A stretch of 64,000 nt of DNA from Juglans regia. Its lineage: Eukaryota; Streptophyta; Magnoliopsida; Fagales; Juglandaceae. The notes under the pieces are model-generated. The model was given only the letters and a program-made list of their open reading frames with translations. It searched no databases and had not been told where the DNA came from. The first letter of the stretch is position 1, and every line of letters starts with the position of its first letter. Location of the stretch: assembly GCF_001411555.2 (NCBI RefSeq), contig NC_049909.1, positions 13,202,686 to 13,266,685 on the forward strand. The letters are read 5' to 3'. A program made the translations under genes and the position numbers. Below are positions 11,121 to 23,012 of this stretch, in pieces.

Positions 11121-11130
11121 CTATATATAA
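11121..11130 (+). promoter_or_regulatory. Probable TATA box of the SEO gene
   Basis: CTATATATAAGG lies about 100 bp before the ATG, in the usual place for a start of transcription near 11150-11160 and a short 5' leader. Confidence 0.55.
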
Positions 11131-11229
11131 GGCCAAGACTGTGTAGTTGAAAAACCACACGAACCCTAACCACCAAATCGTCGACCCCCGATCTCCTGCA
11201 TGCCCTATTGAAATCCCAAACTAGTTACA

Positions 11230-11594
11230 ATGGCCGGCGTTATCACTACTACTACAAAACAAGCTCCTAAGACAGATTATCAACGTCATTGGATGTTCGC
11301 AGAATCCGATGATAAAGCAATGTTGAAGCAAATTGAGGAAACCCATTTTCCTGATAATCGTGAGTTTGATGTCAAGCCCATTATCCAAATCATCGAGGAC
11401 ATCTTGCGCCGTGCCACTTCTAGTTTTGATGGCGTTCCAAAAGTATTGTTTCGATTAAGATCGATTTTTAAGTTCTTTTATGAATTTTACGTTAGAGCTT
11501 AAAATGCTAAATAAATGTTATAAAGTTGTTTATCTTTCTTCCAGTAGTACTTTAAGCTCCAAGACAGTATCATGATCAGCTAGCTCATGCATGC

Positions 11595-11637
<43 letters not shown>

Positions 11638-12103
11638 GTATACTCATGATATGTTGTCATGCTATATAGTTTTTACTTGCACTTGTATTTATATATTGCG
11701 TAGCCAAAAAAAAGTATAAAAGCAAACAAGTTGAATAACTATTTATGGTAATTAGTGATATGTATCTTGTAATATCCTCTTGTAGGGCACACAAGAACAT
11801 GTCGATACGGTCGAGGACAAGACTCTTCTGGTTGAGTTTGATCTCCTTTTTGAACAAACGGCACATCTTTTACATAAGATTTCCTGCGAGGTAATTTTCT
11901 ATACTTGATGTATCATATTCCATTAATCTATAGCATGCTGCATTAACCGTTTGCAGGGAAAAAATTGTGTAGTGCATCGAATATATAACTACATCTACAG
12001 AAGCAAAAACTAAACAAAAACAAAAAGGAAAAATAAAATGTTGCATGTTTGCAGGGGATAAGGGCTAGCTTCTCCCTCAGGCTCAGCATTCTAAAGTTTT
12101 TGC

Positions 12104-12148
<45 letters not shown>

Positions 12149-15052
12149 CACTTGTTTGCAACTTGAAACTGATACTGATATATATTCATGCATGTCTGTA
12201 CGTGTTTATTGCTAGATATCATGCAAGTTCTCAGGTCGTGGAGATGCACATGCAACAATCATGACGTTACTCCGCACCCTTTCGATCTATTCATGGGATG
12301 CAAAACTGGTTCTAACCATAGCGGCTTTTGCTGTAAATTATGGGGAATTCTCGCTCATTTCTCAACTTCGCCCCACAAATTCACTTGCCAAGTCCGTGGC
12401 TTTCCTTAAGCAACTGCCAGACATCGAAGAGCATTCAAAGTCCCTAAAACCACAGTTTGAGGCACTTAGTAAACTCATCGAGGTCATAATTGATGTAACT
12501 AAGTGCATTGTCGAGATCAAGGAACTCCCATCTCAGTATATCTCAGATGAAAAGCCACCTTTATTGAGTGCCAAGTCTTATATCCCTACTACTACCTATT
12601 GGACAATTCGTGGCATTCTTGCTTGCTCCACACAGATTGCAAGCCTCATAGGCCGTACTTTGGGGCATGAGTGAGTCTACTTCTATGATCCGAAAATAAA
12701 GCTCATTCAGTTTTTTTTTTTTTTTTTCACATATTTGCATAGAGATCTTCCTATAAACCTCAATTAAAAAACTGATCCCGCGGTTAGATGTGATTTATTA
12801 GATCTATTTACGTATATTAATATGGTGTCTGTGAACTTTACTTTTGCGAACAAAATATCTCTTTTTTTTTTTTTATATATATATGCATGCATACCATGTC
12901 ATGATTCCAAACGTATATGACATATATACTCTCTGCAACTGAATGTTTTAGGTACACTGTATCAAGCACAGAGGCATGGGAACTATCAAGCTTGGTGCAT
13001 CAGATCAACATTAGACACCAGCATCTCACGGCCCTACTCACTCTCTGCCATCAACAAATAGGTTGGCCATTGATGCTTGATATTCCATTTCTTTTGTTTA
13101 CATCATGATGGCCGGGTAGATTAAAATAAACAAATTGGTAGCTATCTAATAGAGATTTGAGTTGATATGAATTTGTCATTGTCATCTTGTTTGATAAATA
13201 TATATATATATATATATATATATGCTTAATTCTTTTTATTAAGTAAATAACTCCTATATATATATATATATATTAAGGCATATAACTTACAAAGTGCGCC
13301 TTGGGATGCATGCAGATGAAAAAATGCGACAGGAAAAAATAGAAATTCTCATACGCATTACTAGAACTCCACAGCTGGACAACATGAAGCTTCTCAAGGA
13401 ATTGCTGTACCCCGGTGAAGAGCTGGTGATTGGCACGACGAAGAAAAAGGTTAATTTTCTTTCAAATTACACTCCATTGATCCGTTACCTAATTAAGCTC
13501 AAAATCTAACGTACTTATAAATATTATGAAACCCAAATTGAGTGGTACTTGATGATCTGTACGTACGTACTTTGGCATGCATGCAAATACAGATAAATAT
13601 TGAAGTACTAAGGAGAAAGCACGTGATACTGCTCATATCCGGTCTTGATATCCACCAGGATGAAATTATAATTCTCAATCATTATCAAGCTGACCCGTTG
13701 GTAAAGCAAGGTCAGAAGATGCATTACGAAATGGTGTGGTTCCCAATTGTGGATAATGTTGCAATGGCCCAATATTCCCTTGAGGAGAATCGTCGTGATT
13801 TTGAGCGTTTGCAGTCAATGATCATATGGAATACAGTGCTCGATCCTTTTGCCATCGAACCAGCAGTCATTGAGTTTGTCAAGAACATCTGGCATTTTGA
13901 GAAAAGGACAATTGCAGTTTCTTTGGATCCACAAGGAAAGGTGGCCTCCGAGAATGCACTTCCCATGATGTGGATTTGGGCGAATCTTTCCTTCCCTTTC
14001 AGTAAGGAGACAGAGGAAGCTTTATGGAAGTCGGCTGAGTATGCTGCTTGGAGACTTGAGCTACTTGCTGATTCCGTTGATCCAAGGATAATAGACTGGG
14101 TATATATCTCTCATGTCTTACCAACCTTAATTACGCACGATATATCATGTGCACAACCACATGCACACATGACTCCGTATATATTTTTATAGAAATCTTT
14201 GGTTTACAAAAAAAATATCATAAAAATAAATTTATAAACGTTACTTCTTGCGAGTACATTAGATTACAAAACTATTTTTTCTATAAAATAGATCTAACAT
14301 ATCGCATCTAATAATATATATCAGTTTGTAAACCTTAACATGCACTTCTTATATTTCTAAGTACGCAGCCTGCTTATAGTTGACTGGCTTGTTAATTTCT
14401 TTATCAGATGACAAAAGAGAATACTTTCATATGCTTGTATGGAGGTGATGACATTGAGTGGATCCGGAAATTCACAACAGAAGCAAAAGCTGTTGCCAAG
14501 AATGCAAAAATCACTCTAGAACTGTTTTATGTGGGAAAGAACAATGTAGCAAGGGAGAGGATGAGGAAAATCACTGAAATAATCGCCAAAGAAGAGCTTA
14601 GTGATTGCTGGACAGGAACAGAGCTGAAATATATGTGGTACTTTTGGGTAAGGCTGGAGAGCATGTTGTACTCAAAAATGCAGAGTAAAAAGACAGCTGA
14701 GAATGATGCGTTAATGAAGGAGCTCATGACTGTGCATAGCTTCAATGGTGGGGAGCAAGGATGGGCAGTAGTGTGCAGATCATTAACTGATGAAATGGCG
14801 AGAGGGAATGGAGAGATTGTTCTGAAAAGCCTGCAAGAGTTCGAAAAATGGAAAGAAGAGGCTGCGAATAATCAGTTTGTGCTAGCACTCAGAGATCATA
14901 TGGAGAAGCTTCACACACCAGAACACTGCACCCGCCTCATCCTTCCTGGGACGACAAGTACTGGGGGCATCCCTCCAGATCAGAAGGTCGTTTGTGCAGT
15001 TTGTTACCGTCCTATGGAGAGGTACTTGTTGTACCGCTGCTGTACCGATTAA
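11230..15052 (+). CDS. SEO: Sieve element occlusion (SEO) protein, seven exons
   Basis: SEO proteins assemble into the P-protein filaments of phloem sieve elements and are thought to plug injured sieve tubes. Exons: 11230-11442, 11786-11890, 12228-12670, 12952-13061, 13316-13449, 13593-14099, 14408-15052. All junctions are GT..AG, phases match, and the joined frame is 718 codons without a stop, a normal family length. The SEO N-terminal domain is in the first about 300 residues (DAHAT, YSWDAKLVL, AFAVNYGEF, SVAFLKQLP). A thioredoxin-like middle follows (VILLISGLDI, YEMVWFPIVD), then the SEO C-terminal domain (ICLYGGDDIEWIRKF, GEQGWAVVCRS). The protein ends in the family's Cys signature (VCAVC..PMERYLLYRCC). 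Introns carry long TA microsatellites. It looks intact; which SEO paralogue it is cannot be told here. Confidence 0.95.
11597..11640. repeat. (TA)n microsatellite in SEO intron 1
   Basis: Long TA run inside the first intron. Comparable TA runs lie in intron 2 (about 12107-12147) and intron 4 (about 13199-13224 and 13256-13274). Confidence 0.85.
14201..14334. mobile_element. Possible MITE in SEO intron 6
   Basis: A 134-bp segment bounded by the inverted repeat GGTTTACAAA / TTTGTAAACC, AT-rich and wholly inside the last intron. Only 10 bp of inverted repeat and no clear target duplication are seen, so support is modest. Confidence 0.4.
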
Positions 15053-15154
15053 GTCGCGTACGTGCATATATATATGCATGCATGGTTGACTTCATCATGA
15101 CCATGCAGTTCATACGTACGTACGTAAGATGACTGACTACCTCTACGTACAACA

Positions 15155-15160
15155 AATAAA
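15155..15160 (+). terminator. Candidate poly(A) signal of the SEO gene
   Basis: AATAAA about 100 bp after the stop codon, within a stretch AACAAATAAAATAAACC. Another AATAAA-like site lies near 15296. Confidence 0.45.
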
Positions 15161-15654
15161 ATAAACCTAGTATTTTATATATGGTTTTCGTGTAAGGATT
15201 GATATATATGTCTCGTGTGTGTGCGCGCGCGCGCTGTGTATGTCCGTACTCCTGATCTATGATAGGGGCAGTACGTTTGAGTCTGTCGCTTGTTATAATA
15301 AAGTGTTTGCTTTTTAGGAGTTTGTACCAATGTGACTCCCTCTCTCTCTCTCTCTCTGTGTAAATAATTGGTCATCTTTAAAATGAATCGGTACTCGATC
15401 GGGCGCCCGTGTCTCCATGCTTAAATTTTTTTCGAAACAAAAATGAAGGCGGTAATAAATAATTATAATAAAACAGTAAATTTCTGAAGGTAATTGTCCA
15501 AGTTCCTTACTAGGATTTCCGATGGATATATATCCAAAGTTTTTCTTCAAATGATGTAGGAAGAGAATTCTCATGAATCGGTATGTACGTATTCAAACCA
15601 TCACAAATTTATGATATTAATCTGATCCCGTTAATCATATTAAAATAGAGTATT
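15161..15654. other. Downstream of SEO: non-coding with CG and CT microsatellites
   Basis: It holds a (GT)(GC)n run at about 15215-15240 and a (CT)n run at 15337-15357. No gene seen. Confidence 0.5.
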
Positions 15655-15813
15655 GATACACACAACACATTTTCACAACATATTTCATAATAATATTGTA
15701 AATTAAGAATATTTTTATAAAGTAATGTTACTTTTTATAAAAGGTTTTACAAAATTATCACTCATTTAACACATTATTGTGAAATATATTATGGAAAATG
15801 TTGTGTATAAATC
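15655..15813. mobile_element. MITE with about 45-bp imperfect inverted repeats
   Basis: The left arm (GATACACACAACACATTTTC...) and the reverse complement of the right arm (GATTTATACACAACATTTTC...) match over about 45 bp with scattered differences. The interior is AT-rich. Non-coding, 159 bp. Confidence 0.6.
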
Positions 15814-15861
15814 CATTAAAATTTATTGTTTTTTCATATATTCAAATGACGCATGATCATA

Positions 15862-15897
<36 letters not shown>

Positions 15898-16090
15898 ACG
15901 AAGAAACACATAAATAGTATCACTCCGGTTGGCTAGTGTGATAGTCACCGGCAGCCAATAGAGCTAGGCTCTACTAAGTAAAGAATCACTCATCGTATTT
16001 TCTTTCGCGAGTAACATGTACGTGTAAGTAGAAATAGAATATGGTATGAAAATATTATTATTCCACTCTGCCAGTAGCTTTTCAGAGAAT

Positions 16091-16127
<37 letters not shown>

Positions 16128-16244
16128 TGTTGCCAATAAATGGTAACCATGATTACATGGATATGATTGACAAAAGCTAGAGTACATTTGACAATTGTTG
16201 GAGTTAAGAGAGCTAGCTGGCTGTCATGCACAATTGGGAAATGA
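15814..16244. other. Non-coding stretch with two (TA)n tracts
   Basis: TA microsatellites lie at about 15866-15890 and 16094-16128. This may include the 3' LTR or flank of the copia element to the right, but no LTR pair was found. Confidence 0.4.
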
Positions 16245-16933
16245 TTTGTTGCCTTGTATGTGAGACGTGATATTCGGCAGAGGAATGCTTCTCATGATTT
16301 TCGGTGGTGACAGGTTGTGCATTAACATGCCCCCACAAGTTCAACGGGAGGAAGCGAATGTTGAGCTTGTCTCGTAAGAATGAGAATTTTGTTGTGAGTA
16401 ATGATTTGGTAAGGACATCTGTTGGTTGATCTTTGCCAGAAATAAAAAGGACAATAAGTTGTCGTCGGGCAACACGTTCACGAATAAAACTGGACTGACT
16501 GAGACATAAGTGGCACTAATGTTATCGCACCACAAGGTAGCTTGTTGATGAAGAAAAATGCCAAGATCTTTGAGAAGACTTTGTAATCATATGAGTTCTA
16601 CTGTGGAATTTGCTAGTACTTTGTATTCAACTTCAGTGCTTGAGCGAGCAACATTTTGTTATTTTGTGGAACTCTAGGAAATAAGATTTGACCTGAAATA
16701 GATAAGATATCCCCTAGTAGCCAGCGGATCATCAGAGCACCTTACCCAATCGACATCAAAGAAAGCCTATAACTGAAAAGATGAGTTACGATTGATGAAC
16801 AACCCATGAGTTTGGGTGGATTTGAGATAGTGAAGAATTCACTTGACGACGGTCCAATGGTGGACTGTGGGACATTGCATGTATTGATAGACTTTATTGA
16901 CAGCAAAAGATAAGTCGGGTCGAGTAAGTAGAA

Positions 16934-16941
16934 GGTACTGT
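16934..16941. repeat. 8-bp target duplication, left copy
   Basis: GGTACTGT at 16934-16941 is repeated at 17577-17584, flanking the 635-bp hAT element. Confidence 0.9.
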
Positions 16942-17576
16942 TAGGGGTGTAATCAGTCTTGTTTGGCCCATTTTTGGACAAAATTTAGGACCAAACCGGT
17001 ATTCACCGGTGTTGCATTTTCAAGAATCAATTCCACACCGATTACCCCATAAACCGGTACTTCCGGTTTTATTGGTTCCGGTCCGATTTTCAGGTTTTAA
17101 TATATTATGTTATATATTATATAATACAATAATATTATATACTATAATATTATAGTATTATAGGCTATAGTGATATATTATAATATATAATATAGTGTTA
17201 TATTATAGCATATTATAATATATAGTGATATAGTATTAGTATAACTATTAAGACAATATACTATAGTGATATAAGATTTTAAAATTTAATATTATATTAA
17301 TTAGTAATTTATCATATAATACAAAACTATTTTATATATAATTATATATTATATATAAAAATTATATACAATATAAAAAATTATAATATATATATGAACC
17401 GGTCTGGTTTGGTCCGGTCCGGGTTTAGAAAAAACAAATAGGAACCGGATTGATTTTGACCAGTTTTAAGAAAAATAAAACAGGTACCAGATTGAACCAA
17501 ACTCGATATCGGACCAAACCCCCCAGTTTGGTCCGGTCCGGTTTACTGGTTCACCGATTTTTTTTTTACACCCCTA
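16942..17576. mobile_element. Non-autonomous hAT transposon (635 bp)
   Basis: The terminal inverted repeats TAGGGGTGTAA / TTACACCCCTA (11 bp, perfect) and 8-bp target duplications are diagnostic for the hAT superfamily. No transposase is encoded. The two subterminal parts are rich in ACCGGT/CCGGTTT motifs and the centre (about 17100-17390) is almost pure A/T. It inserted into the copia RNase H sequence, so it is younger than that element. Confidence 0.93.
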
Positions 17577-17727
17577 GGTACTGTAATGCTCCAATTGTAC
17601 TTCGATAGAGAATGGGATCTGAGAATGAATCACCGTCAAATTGAGAAAGGGATTGAGATGAAGACATGGGCGTGGATATAGGCTTTGCATTGGACATGTT
17701 GGTCTTTTGGAGAATATCATAGATGTA

Positions 17728-18420
17728 TCAAGATTGACTCAAGAAAATGCCATCAGGTTGCCTAGACGTCTCAATGCCCAAGAAAAGTTTTAGAGGACCA
17801 AGATCTTTAACTGAACGATCAACCCGAAGCTGTTGAATGAGATTAGCAATGGCAGCCTTAGAAGAGCCAGTGACCAAGATGTCATCCACATAAATGAGAA
17901 AAAAGATTTGCACCACTTGAATTTTGTATATAAACAGAGAGGTATCTGCTTGTGAAACTTGAAAACCCAATTCTAAAAGCCGATGACTTAGCCTCGAGTA
18001 CCAAGAACGCGGTGCTTGCTTAAGTCTGTAAATTGCTTTGTTAAGTTTGCACACGTGATAAGGAAACTGAGGATGGAGAAAACCTTGTGGTTGAGCCATA
18101 TAGACCGCTTCAGAAATTTCACCATGCAAGAAGGCATTTTGCACATCAAGTTGGCAGATGGGCCAACCACAAGTGACGGAGATGGAAAGAACCAGTCGAA
18201 TGGTTTGGGGCTTGATCATTGAACTATAAGTTTCATTATAGTTAATACTGGGTTGCTGTGTGAATCCATTAGCCACGAGCATTGCCTTGTAACTCTCGAT
18301 ACTGCCATCAGCCCTTCTCTTTAACCGATACACCCATTTCGAACCAACAAATTCATGGAATGGTGGTAAGACACAAGAGACCAAGTTCAATTTTGTAATA
18401 GAGCATCAAACTTGGTAGTC
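17728..18420 (-). pseudogene. Ty1/copia reverse transcriptase
   Basis: A continuous 220-codon frame (18390-17728) covers the RT core, and upstream sequence to 18420 adds KFDALLQN. Conserved blocks are GSKWVYRLKRRADGSIE, VLSISVTCGWPICQLDVQNAFLHG, LNKAIYRLKQAPRSWY and the active site LIYVDDILVTGSS with both Asp present. The RT itself looks fairly intact, but the element is truncated and interrupted, so it cannot act alone. RT normally copies the element RNA into cDNA within the particle. Confidence 0.88.
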
Positions 18421-18724
18421 ATGGCTTGACACAAAGTAGGGTCTTTGTTTGCAGCGGTTAAAGATGTAGGTTCCGATGAAGAAGGCACGGTTGCAGCTGT
18501 CATGGCTTGAGAGGGATGCCACATGGTGCCATTTGTATTGCATCTGGGCTTCACAATATTATTCTTGAGGCTTGTGACCATTGCATGGATGGGTAGAGCA
18601 GCGGGTGGTGGAAAAGACGATATCGAAGCTGTGGACAAAGTTAAGATAGGTATCAGAAGCAAGGAATGCTCAGCAGAAGGTGGAGAGAGAATCGAAACAA
18701 CAGTGGGTGGAGATAAATGTTCGC
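18421..18724 (-). pseudogene. Ty1/copia integrase-RT linker, left half
   Basis: A Ser/Thr/Pro-rich linker frame that ends in the W-H-P-S-Q-A-M...L-C-Q-A-M-T block typical of copia polyproteins just before RT. Its N-terminal continuation is displaced to 20420 by an insertion. Confidence 0.65.
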
Positions 18725-18730
18725 ATAAAA

Positions 18731-20415
18731 ATATATTTGTAAGTGCACAGAATCGTAACAAGAAGTAAAGTGTTTTAAAGAAAATGATTATCGAACCCAT
18801 TATGAATAATTATGCTATTGACTATTGAAATTGACTGAATTAATTACTATTTGGAAAATCGAAATTTAAAGAATGGTTTATCTAAATTAAACTGAAGAAA
18901 AGAATATTAAAATTAAGATTTTAAAAATAATGAGAATATAACTAGATCATTTAACTTCACCTAGCAAATCTTACACAATTTATTATTCCTTGTTATAGAT
19001 CACAATTATCCCAAGTTGATCATAAAAATCCCTTAACTATTCAATATTTTCTTCTGAATAATACCAAAAATATCTCCAATTAATAACTCCATATCTCTAT
19101 GTGAATTTAACTAATTGGAGACTCATTAAGTTCTTTGGGTTTTTCTTTAAAATCACACTAGTCGCAGTAAAGCATATCTGTTTTCGATCAACTAATAGTG
19201 TTTAATCCTAGAGCTTTAATCACAAATCACCTCTCGGTCTCATTGTGATTCCATAGATCAAACAATAGTTACCAAAAAAATTGAAAGCATTAAGAATAAG
19301 GAATAAACACTCAATCATGGAAATATTGAAAATAAAATAACTTGGAATATAAATTGTATGTTCAATGCTAGGCTACATCAAAGCTCTAGAAAATAAAATT
19401 AGTTCATAATGAAATTAAAAAGAAAAAGAATAAAACTGGTGTTCTTCTTTGGAGTCAGTTGATGAAACATGCCGCTCTCGCCTCTGCTCCCCCAGATCTG
19501 CCTCATTGAAAGAACACATCAAGAATAAATTCTGGAACTCTATTGAAACCTAAACTCGGACTCTCTAAAACTCAAAACTAAAAAGTCTCAAAACCAAAAT
19601 ACACCTATGCATCTCATAAGACGGGATTAAATAGATGTCAAGACTCAAAACCGAAAACAAAATAAATGCGGCTTCAATCTAGCCTAAAAATCTAGAAAAT
19701 AGTTTCTAAAAATTGATGTTAACATAAAAGGAAATTATCCCAAGAATATTAGAATTATCTAAAATGGAAGATTTAGTGATATGCGGCTTGAATTGCGGAG
19801 TTCGGGAGGATTTGGTCTCCAATAGATTGATTGCGGAACTTAGAAGGGTAGAGGCGAGTAGATGTCGTGTTCGTTTAATATAACTGGTGGCCGTGGAGGT
19901 CAAATGAACAAGCGTAGAGGTCACAAAGGAACGAGCCTCTCCTCACCTACCGAGTGAAAAGACTCCCAACCAGGATAAAAGACTCATCTCACCTTTTCTA
20001 ATTACTCCCCACGATGTTGTTTAGGTTGGTCTTTTAAGTTGGTCGTTTAAACTAGTCACTTAATCTAACCATCTAGAGCCTTGTCGCCAAATCTTCACGC
20101 CTTCTGTTTGCCTACCAAGAGATAAGTCTTCTCGTCTTTGGACGAGAGAAATCTCTTTGCTGCCCACAGGACAAGACTCCTCGCCCAAGTCTCATCGGCT
20201 CTCTTCAGATCTCGCTACCTCTCATTTGTCTGGATTCGTAGTCTCTTATTTTATACCAAAATTTTCTCTTTTTGCACTAAATCTTCTCATTCCTTCAAAT
20301 CCAAGAAAACAAATAAAAATATGCAGAAATAAAATAAAATCAATAGTATTGAAGGAAAAATGATATTTTTCATAAATAAAATAGTGATAAAATCACATAA
20401 CAATAACACTTATCA
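18731..20415. mobile_element. Unclassified 1.7-kb insertion in the copia linker
   Basis: The copia reading frame stops at about 18724 and resumes at about 20422, and the six bases ATAAAA lie at both junctions (18725-18730 and 20416-20421), a possible target duplication. The inside is AT-rich to about 19440, then GC-richer to about 20280. The ends (..TTTGTAAGTGCACAG and ..AACACTTATCA) are only loosely inverted. No transposase was recognised, so the class is unknown. Confidence 0.5.
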
Positions 20416-20421
20416 ATAAAA

Positions 20422-21530
20422 CAGCAAGTGAATTGTCGGTAGAAGCGAAACCGAAGTAGCAGGAGCATCAGTCGGTTGCAGGGGAGGGTGGCTCGCTGGA
20501 GAAGATGAAGTCGTGGCCTCATCTTGCTTGGCTTGTGGGCTAGTGGAGGAAGCATGTAGTTGGCCCATTGTTGAATCCCTTGCCAACTTTGATTGGACTT
20601 GTAAAAAAGGAAGATATGCTACAACATTTTGGGCCATAGAAGTGTTAGAAGTCTGGGCCGAATGAGGCGGGCTTCATCAAAACAAACATCTCTGGAAATA
20701 TAAGTGCAGCTCATGGGCTAATGAAGACAGTTGTAGACTTTATGTGAAAAACTATAGCCCATAAAAATACACAATTTTGAAGATTTTCCATCTTGTGAGA
20801 GTTATAAGGACATAAATTGGGCAGCAAGCACATCCAAAAGTTTTTAAAAAATTTGTATTCAAGCTTAACATTGTAGAGACATTGAATGGGTGATTTGTTG
20901 TGTATAACTGGAGAAGAAAGATGATTAATAAGGAAACATGCAATTTGAAAAGCATCAACCAAAAAATGTTTTGGCACACCAGCATGGGCCATAAGAGAGG
21001 ATCCCAGTTTCAACAATATGCCTTTGTTTTCGTTCGACGATCTCATTTTGCTCATGAGTATGAGAGCAAATGAGACAATGGGAAATACCGATTAAACAAA
21101 AATAGGTGTTTAAATGACGATATTCACCTCCCCACCAATCTGTTTGGATTGCCTTGATTTTAAGCTCAAATAGGCGTTCCACAAATAATTCAAAATGATA
21201 GAAAGTATTATCAACATCAGATTTGCGAGCAAGAGGAAACAACCAAGTGAATTTTCTAAAATCATCAACAAAAGTGACATAGTATCGATAACCATCATTA
21301 GAAGGAATGGGGGAAGGGCCCCAAACATGAGAGAAAACTAAATCTAAAACATTTGTGGCCCTAGATGGTGACAAGTAAAAGAGAAACTTTTGACTCTTTG
21401 CTTGTTGACATGAGTCACAAACAGAAGGAGCATTATTTGAGTATATTGGAAGTTCACGAGAGGATAGAATTTGCTTGACCAAGCGGAGAGAAGGATGACC
21501 AAGACAGTTGTGCCAAGTTTAAAGAGATGC
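20422..21530 (-). pseudogene. Ty1/copia integrase with pre-integrase zinc motif
   Basis: It begins with the GAG-pre-integrase block (LWHNCLGHPSLRLV, in a shifted frame). Next comes CDSCQQAKSQK, completing a zinc-binding motif, then the catalytic core: FVDDFRKFTWLFPL (Asp), IQTDWWGGEY (Asp) and EQNEIVERKQRHIVE (Glu), so all three acidic residues are visible. C-terminal parts lie at 21055-20711 and a Ser/Pro-rich linker at 20637-20422. Frameshifts separate the segments. Integrase joins the cDNA to host DNA. Everything upstream (Gag, protease) is missing. Confidence 0.85.
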
Positions 21531-22167
21531 TTTTTCCCCCAATGAAAGCAACTATGGTCGTGGAAGGCTAAATGTGCGAAGAAAAAGAATAAAGGTCATC
21601 TTTAGTTGGTCCATGAAAGCATCTGGAATCAGATCCTTGCCTATGGAATCGTTGTGCCGCAACGCTGTCGGGTCGGGTGTGAGAGACTTTAGGTCGAGGG
21701 ACCTTAGGTCGTCTTGCAGGTTCACCAACACATGGTCCCGCATCCTCTTCAGGCCCTCCTTGTAGTCATAGGACCATTGTTCGAACAGGCGAGGGAATAT
21801 GTCATGGACGTAGGCCAAGTCCAACTTTAGGTCCTTGACAAGGAAGTCACTAGAGGCTAACTTACGCTCCATCTCAGCTAGCGTAGCCTCCAACTCTTCC
21901 GCCCACTACTTCTTTGTATGCGCCTTGGCTCAGGCTTGGGCTACCTCGAAATCTAGATCCCTCACATGTTTGGTGCAGGACTCAAGAAGTGACGACTTGT
22001 TCTTCAAGGATTTGGAGAGGGTCATATAATTATTCTGAAGTCAGTCGTATGATCAAGTGTCGAAGTAATGTCGCTTCATCAGCCTCAAGGTCTCCTCCTG
22101 AAGCTCCCTGACCGACTCCTTCAACTCTTCGACTTGCCCCGTTCGGCGATATAGCAAGCCCTACAAG

Positions 22168-22340
22168 TTTTGAATATTATTAGAATATTATTTTTTAATA
22201 TTATTATTGTTTTAGGGTTTGAAAAAGTTGAATTGAGATTTAAAAAAGTTGAATTGTTTATTATATTTTGTGTGGAAATTTAGACAAGTTGTAATGATGA
22301 GATGATATGAAATAAAACACTTTCTGAATTCAAACGGGGC
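22168..22340. mobile_element. MITE family A, copy 2
   Basis: Shares 'gaaaaagttgaattg', 'tttattatattttgtgtggaaattt' and 'agttgtaatgatgagatga' with copy 1 (10385-10587) and ends CAAACGGGGCC. It splits the coiled-coil ORF described above. Confidence 0.7.
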
Positions 22341-22875
22341 CTAAAAGAAGGAGAAAGGGCACGCCCAAAACTTACCCCGAAGAAGAAGGCCTTGAGCTTG
22401 TCGAGCATCTCCTAGATGAACTCAATACGAGCCCTCTCGAACCCAAACTTAGCTCGCGAAGCCTTTCTCCCTCAGCCTCATGGGACAGTCCCTCACACCC
22501 CAGCTACAAGGTAGGTGAGAAGGCTTCCCGAGTAGAGAAGTCATCCGCCCCCTCAAATGGGGAACCAAATGAGGCCCCGGCGCCACCTACAGCGTCATCC
22601 CCCTTCGCACCCTCGGGCATTTCAGCAACCTCTTTCACAGCTTCGTCCCCAAGATTCGATCTAGGCACAACCTCTTGGGTGACCACGGCTTCCTAAGCAT
22701 CCCCTTAAGTCACCGGCTCCCCAGGAACCACCTGCTTGTCCACGGCATTGTCGGTCGACACCTGCCTAGACGGGAGCTCCAAGTCCTCACCACCTAACAA
22801 TTATGCGTCCCCAATCCCCTATGCTCTACCTCGGCCCTCACCCTCCATCTTAGGAGAGGTCGTAAGCACCTCACT

Positions 22876-23012
22876 AACCTCCAATGCCTCCACTACGGCC
22901 TCAGTCTCATGCGGAACCGCAAAGACCTCCAATGCCTCCACCATGGTCTCCGTCTTGGGCGAAATAGCATAAACCTCCCTAACCTCCAATGCCGCCACCA
23001 CGGCCTCCGTTT
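22876..23012 (-). repeat. Short tandem repeat inside the coiled-coil ORF
   Basis: Three near-copies of 'acctccaatgcc(t/g)cca(c)..cggcctc(a/c)gt' spaced roughly 50-60 bp apart, encoding repeated TEAVVEALEV-type blocks on the - strand. Confidence 0.7.

Larger units (their letters stand above)
16245..17727 (-). pseudogene. Ty1/copia RNase H, split by an hAT element
   Basis: The right part (17727-17585) and the left part (16933 to about 16245) are the two halves of a copia RNase H domain. Recognisable blocks include [16 protein letters not shown], the S-S-T-E-V-E-Y block with the catalytic Glu, DNISATYVSVSPV, and the end LRDKLNIRFLPLNLWGHVN. The 635-bp hAT element sits between 'AVN..RPDL' and the preceding residues. 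Frame changes and a few stops make it non-functional. Confidence 0.8.
16245..21530 (-). mobile_element. 5'-truncated Ty1/copia element carrying two later insertions
   Basis: Reading leftwards on the - strand the order is integrase (21530-20660), linker, reverse transcriptase (18420-17728) and RNase H (17720 to about 16245). Integrase before RT is the Ty1/copia order. Gag and protease are missing because the element stops at about 21530, where an unrelated gypsy-like fragment begins. Two insertions interrupt it: 16942-17576 in RNase H and about 18731-20415 in the linker. Several frameshifts and stops are present. Confidence 0.85.

Noticed and set aside
22736..22972. + strand frame opposite the coiled-coil ORF
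   Set aside because: Ser/Thr-rich antisense shadow of the repeated - strand block; the - strand frame has the coherent coiled-coil continuation.
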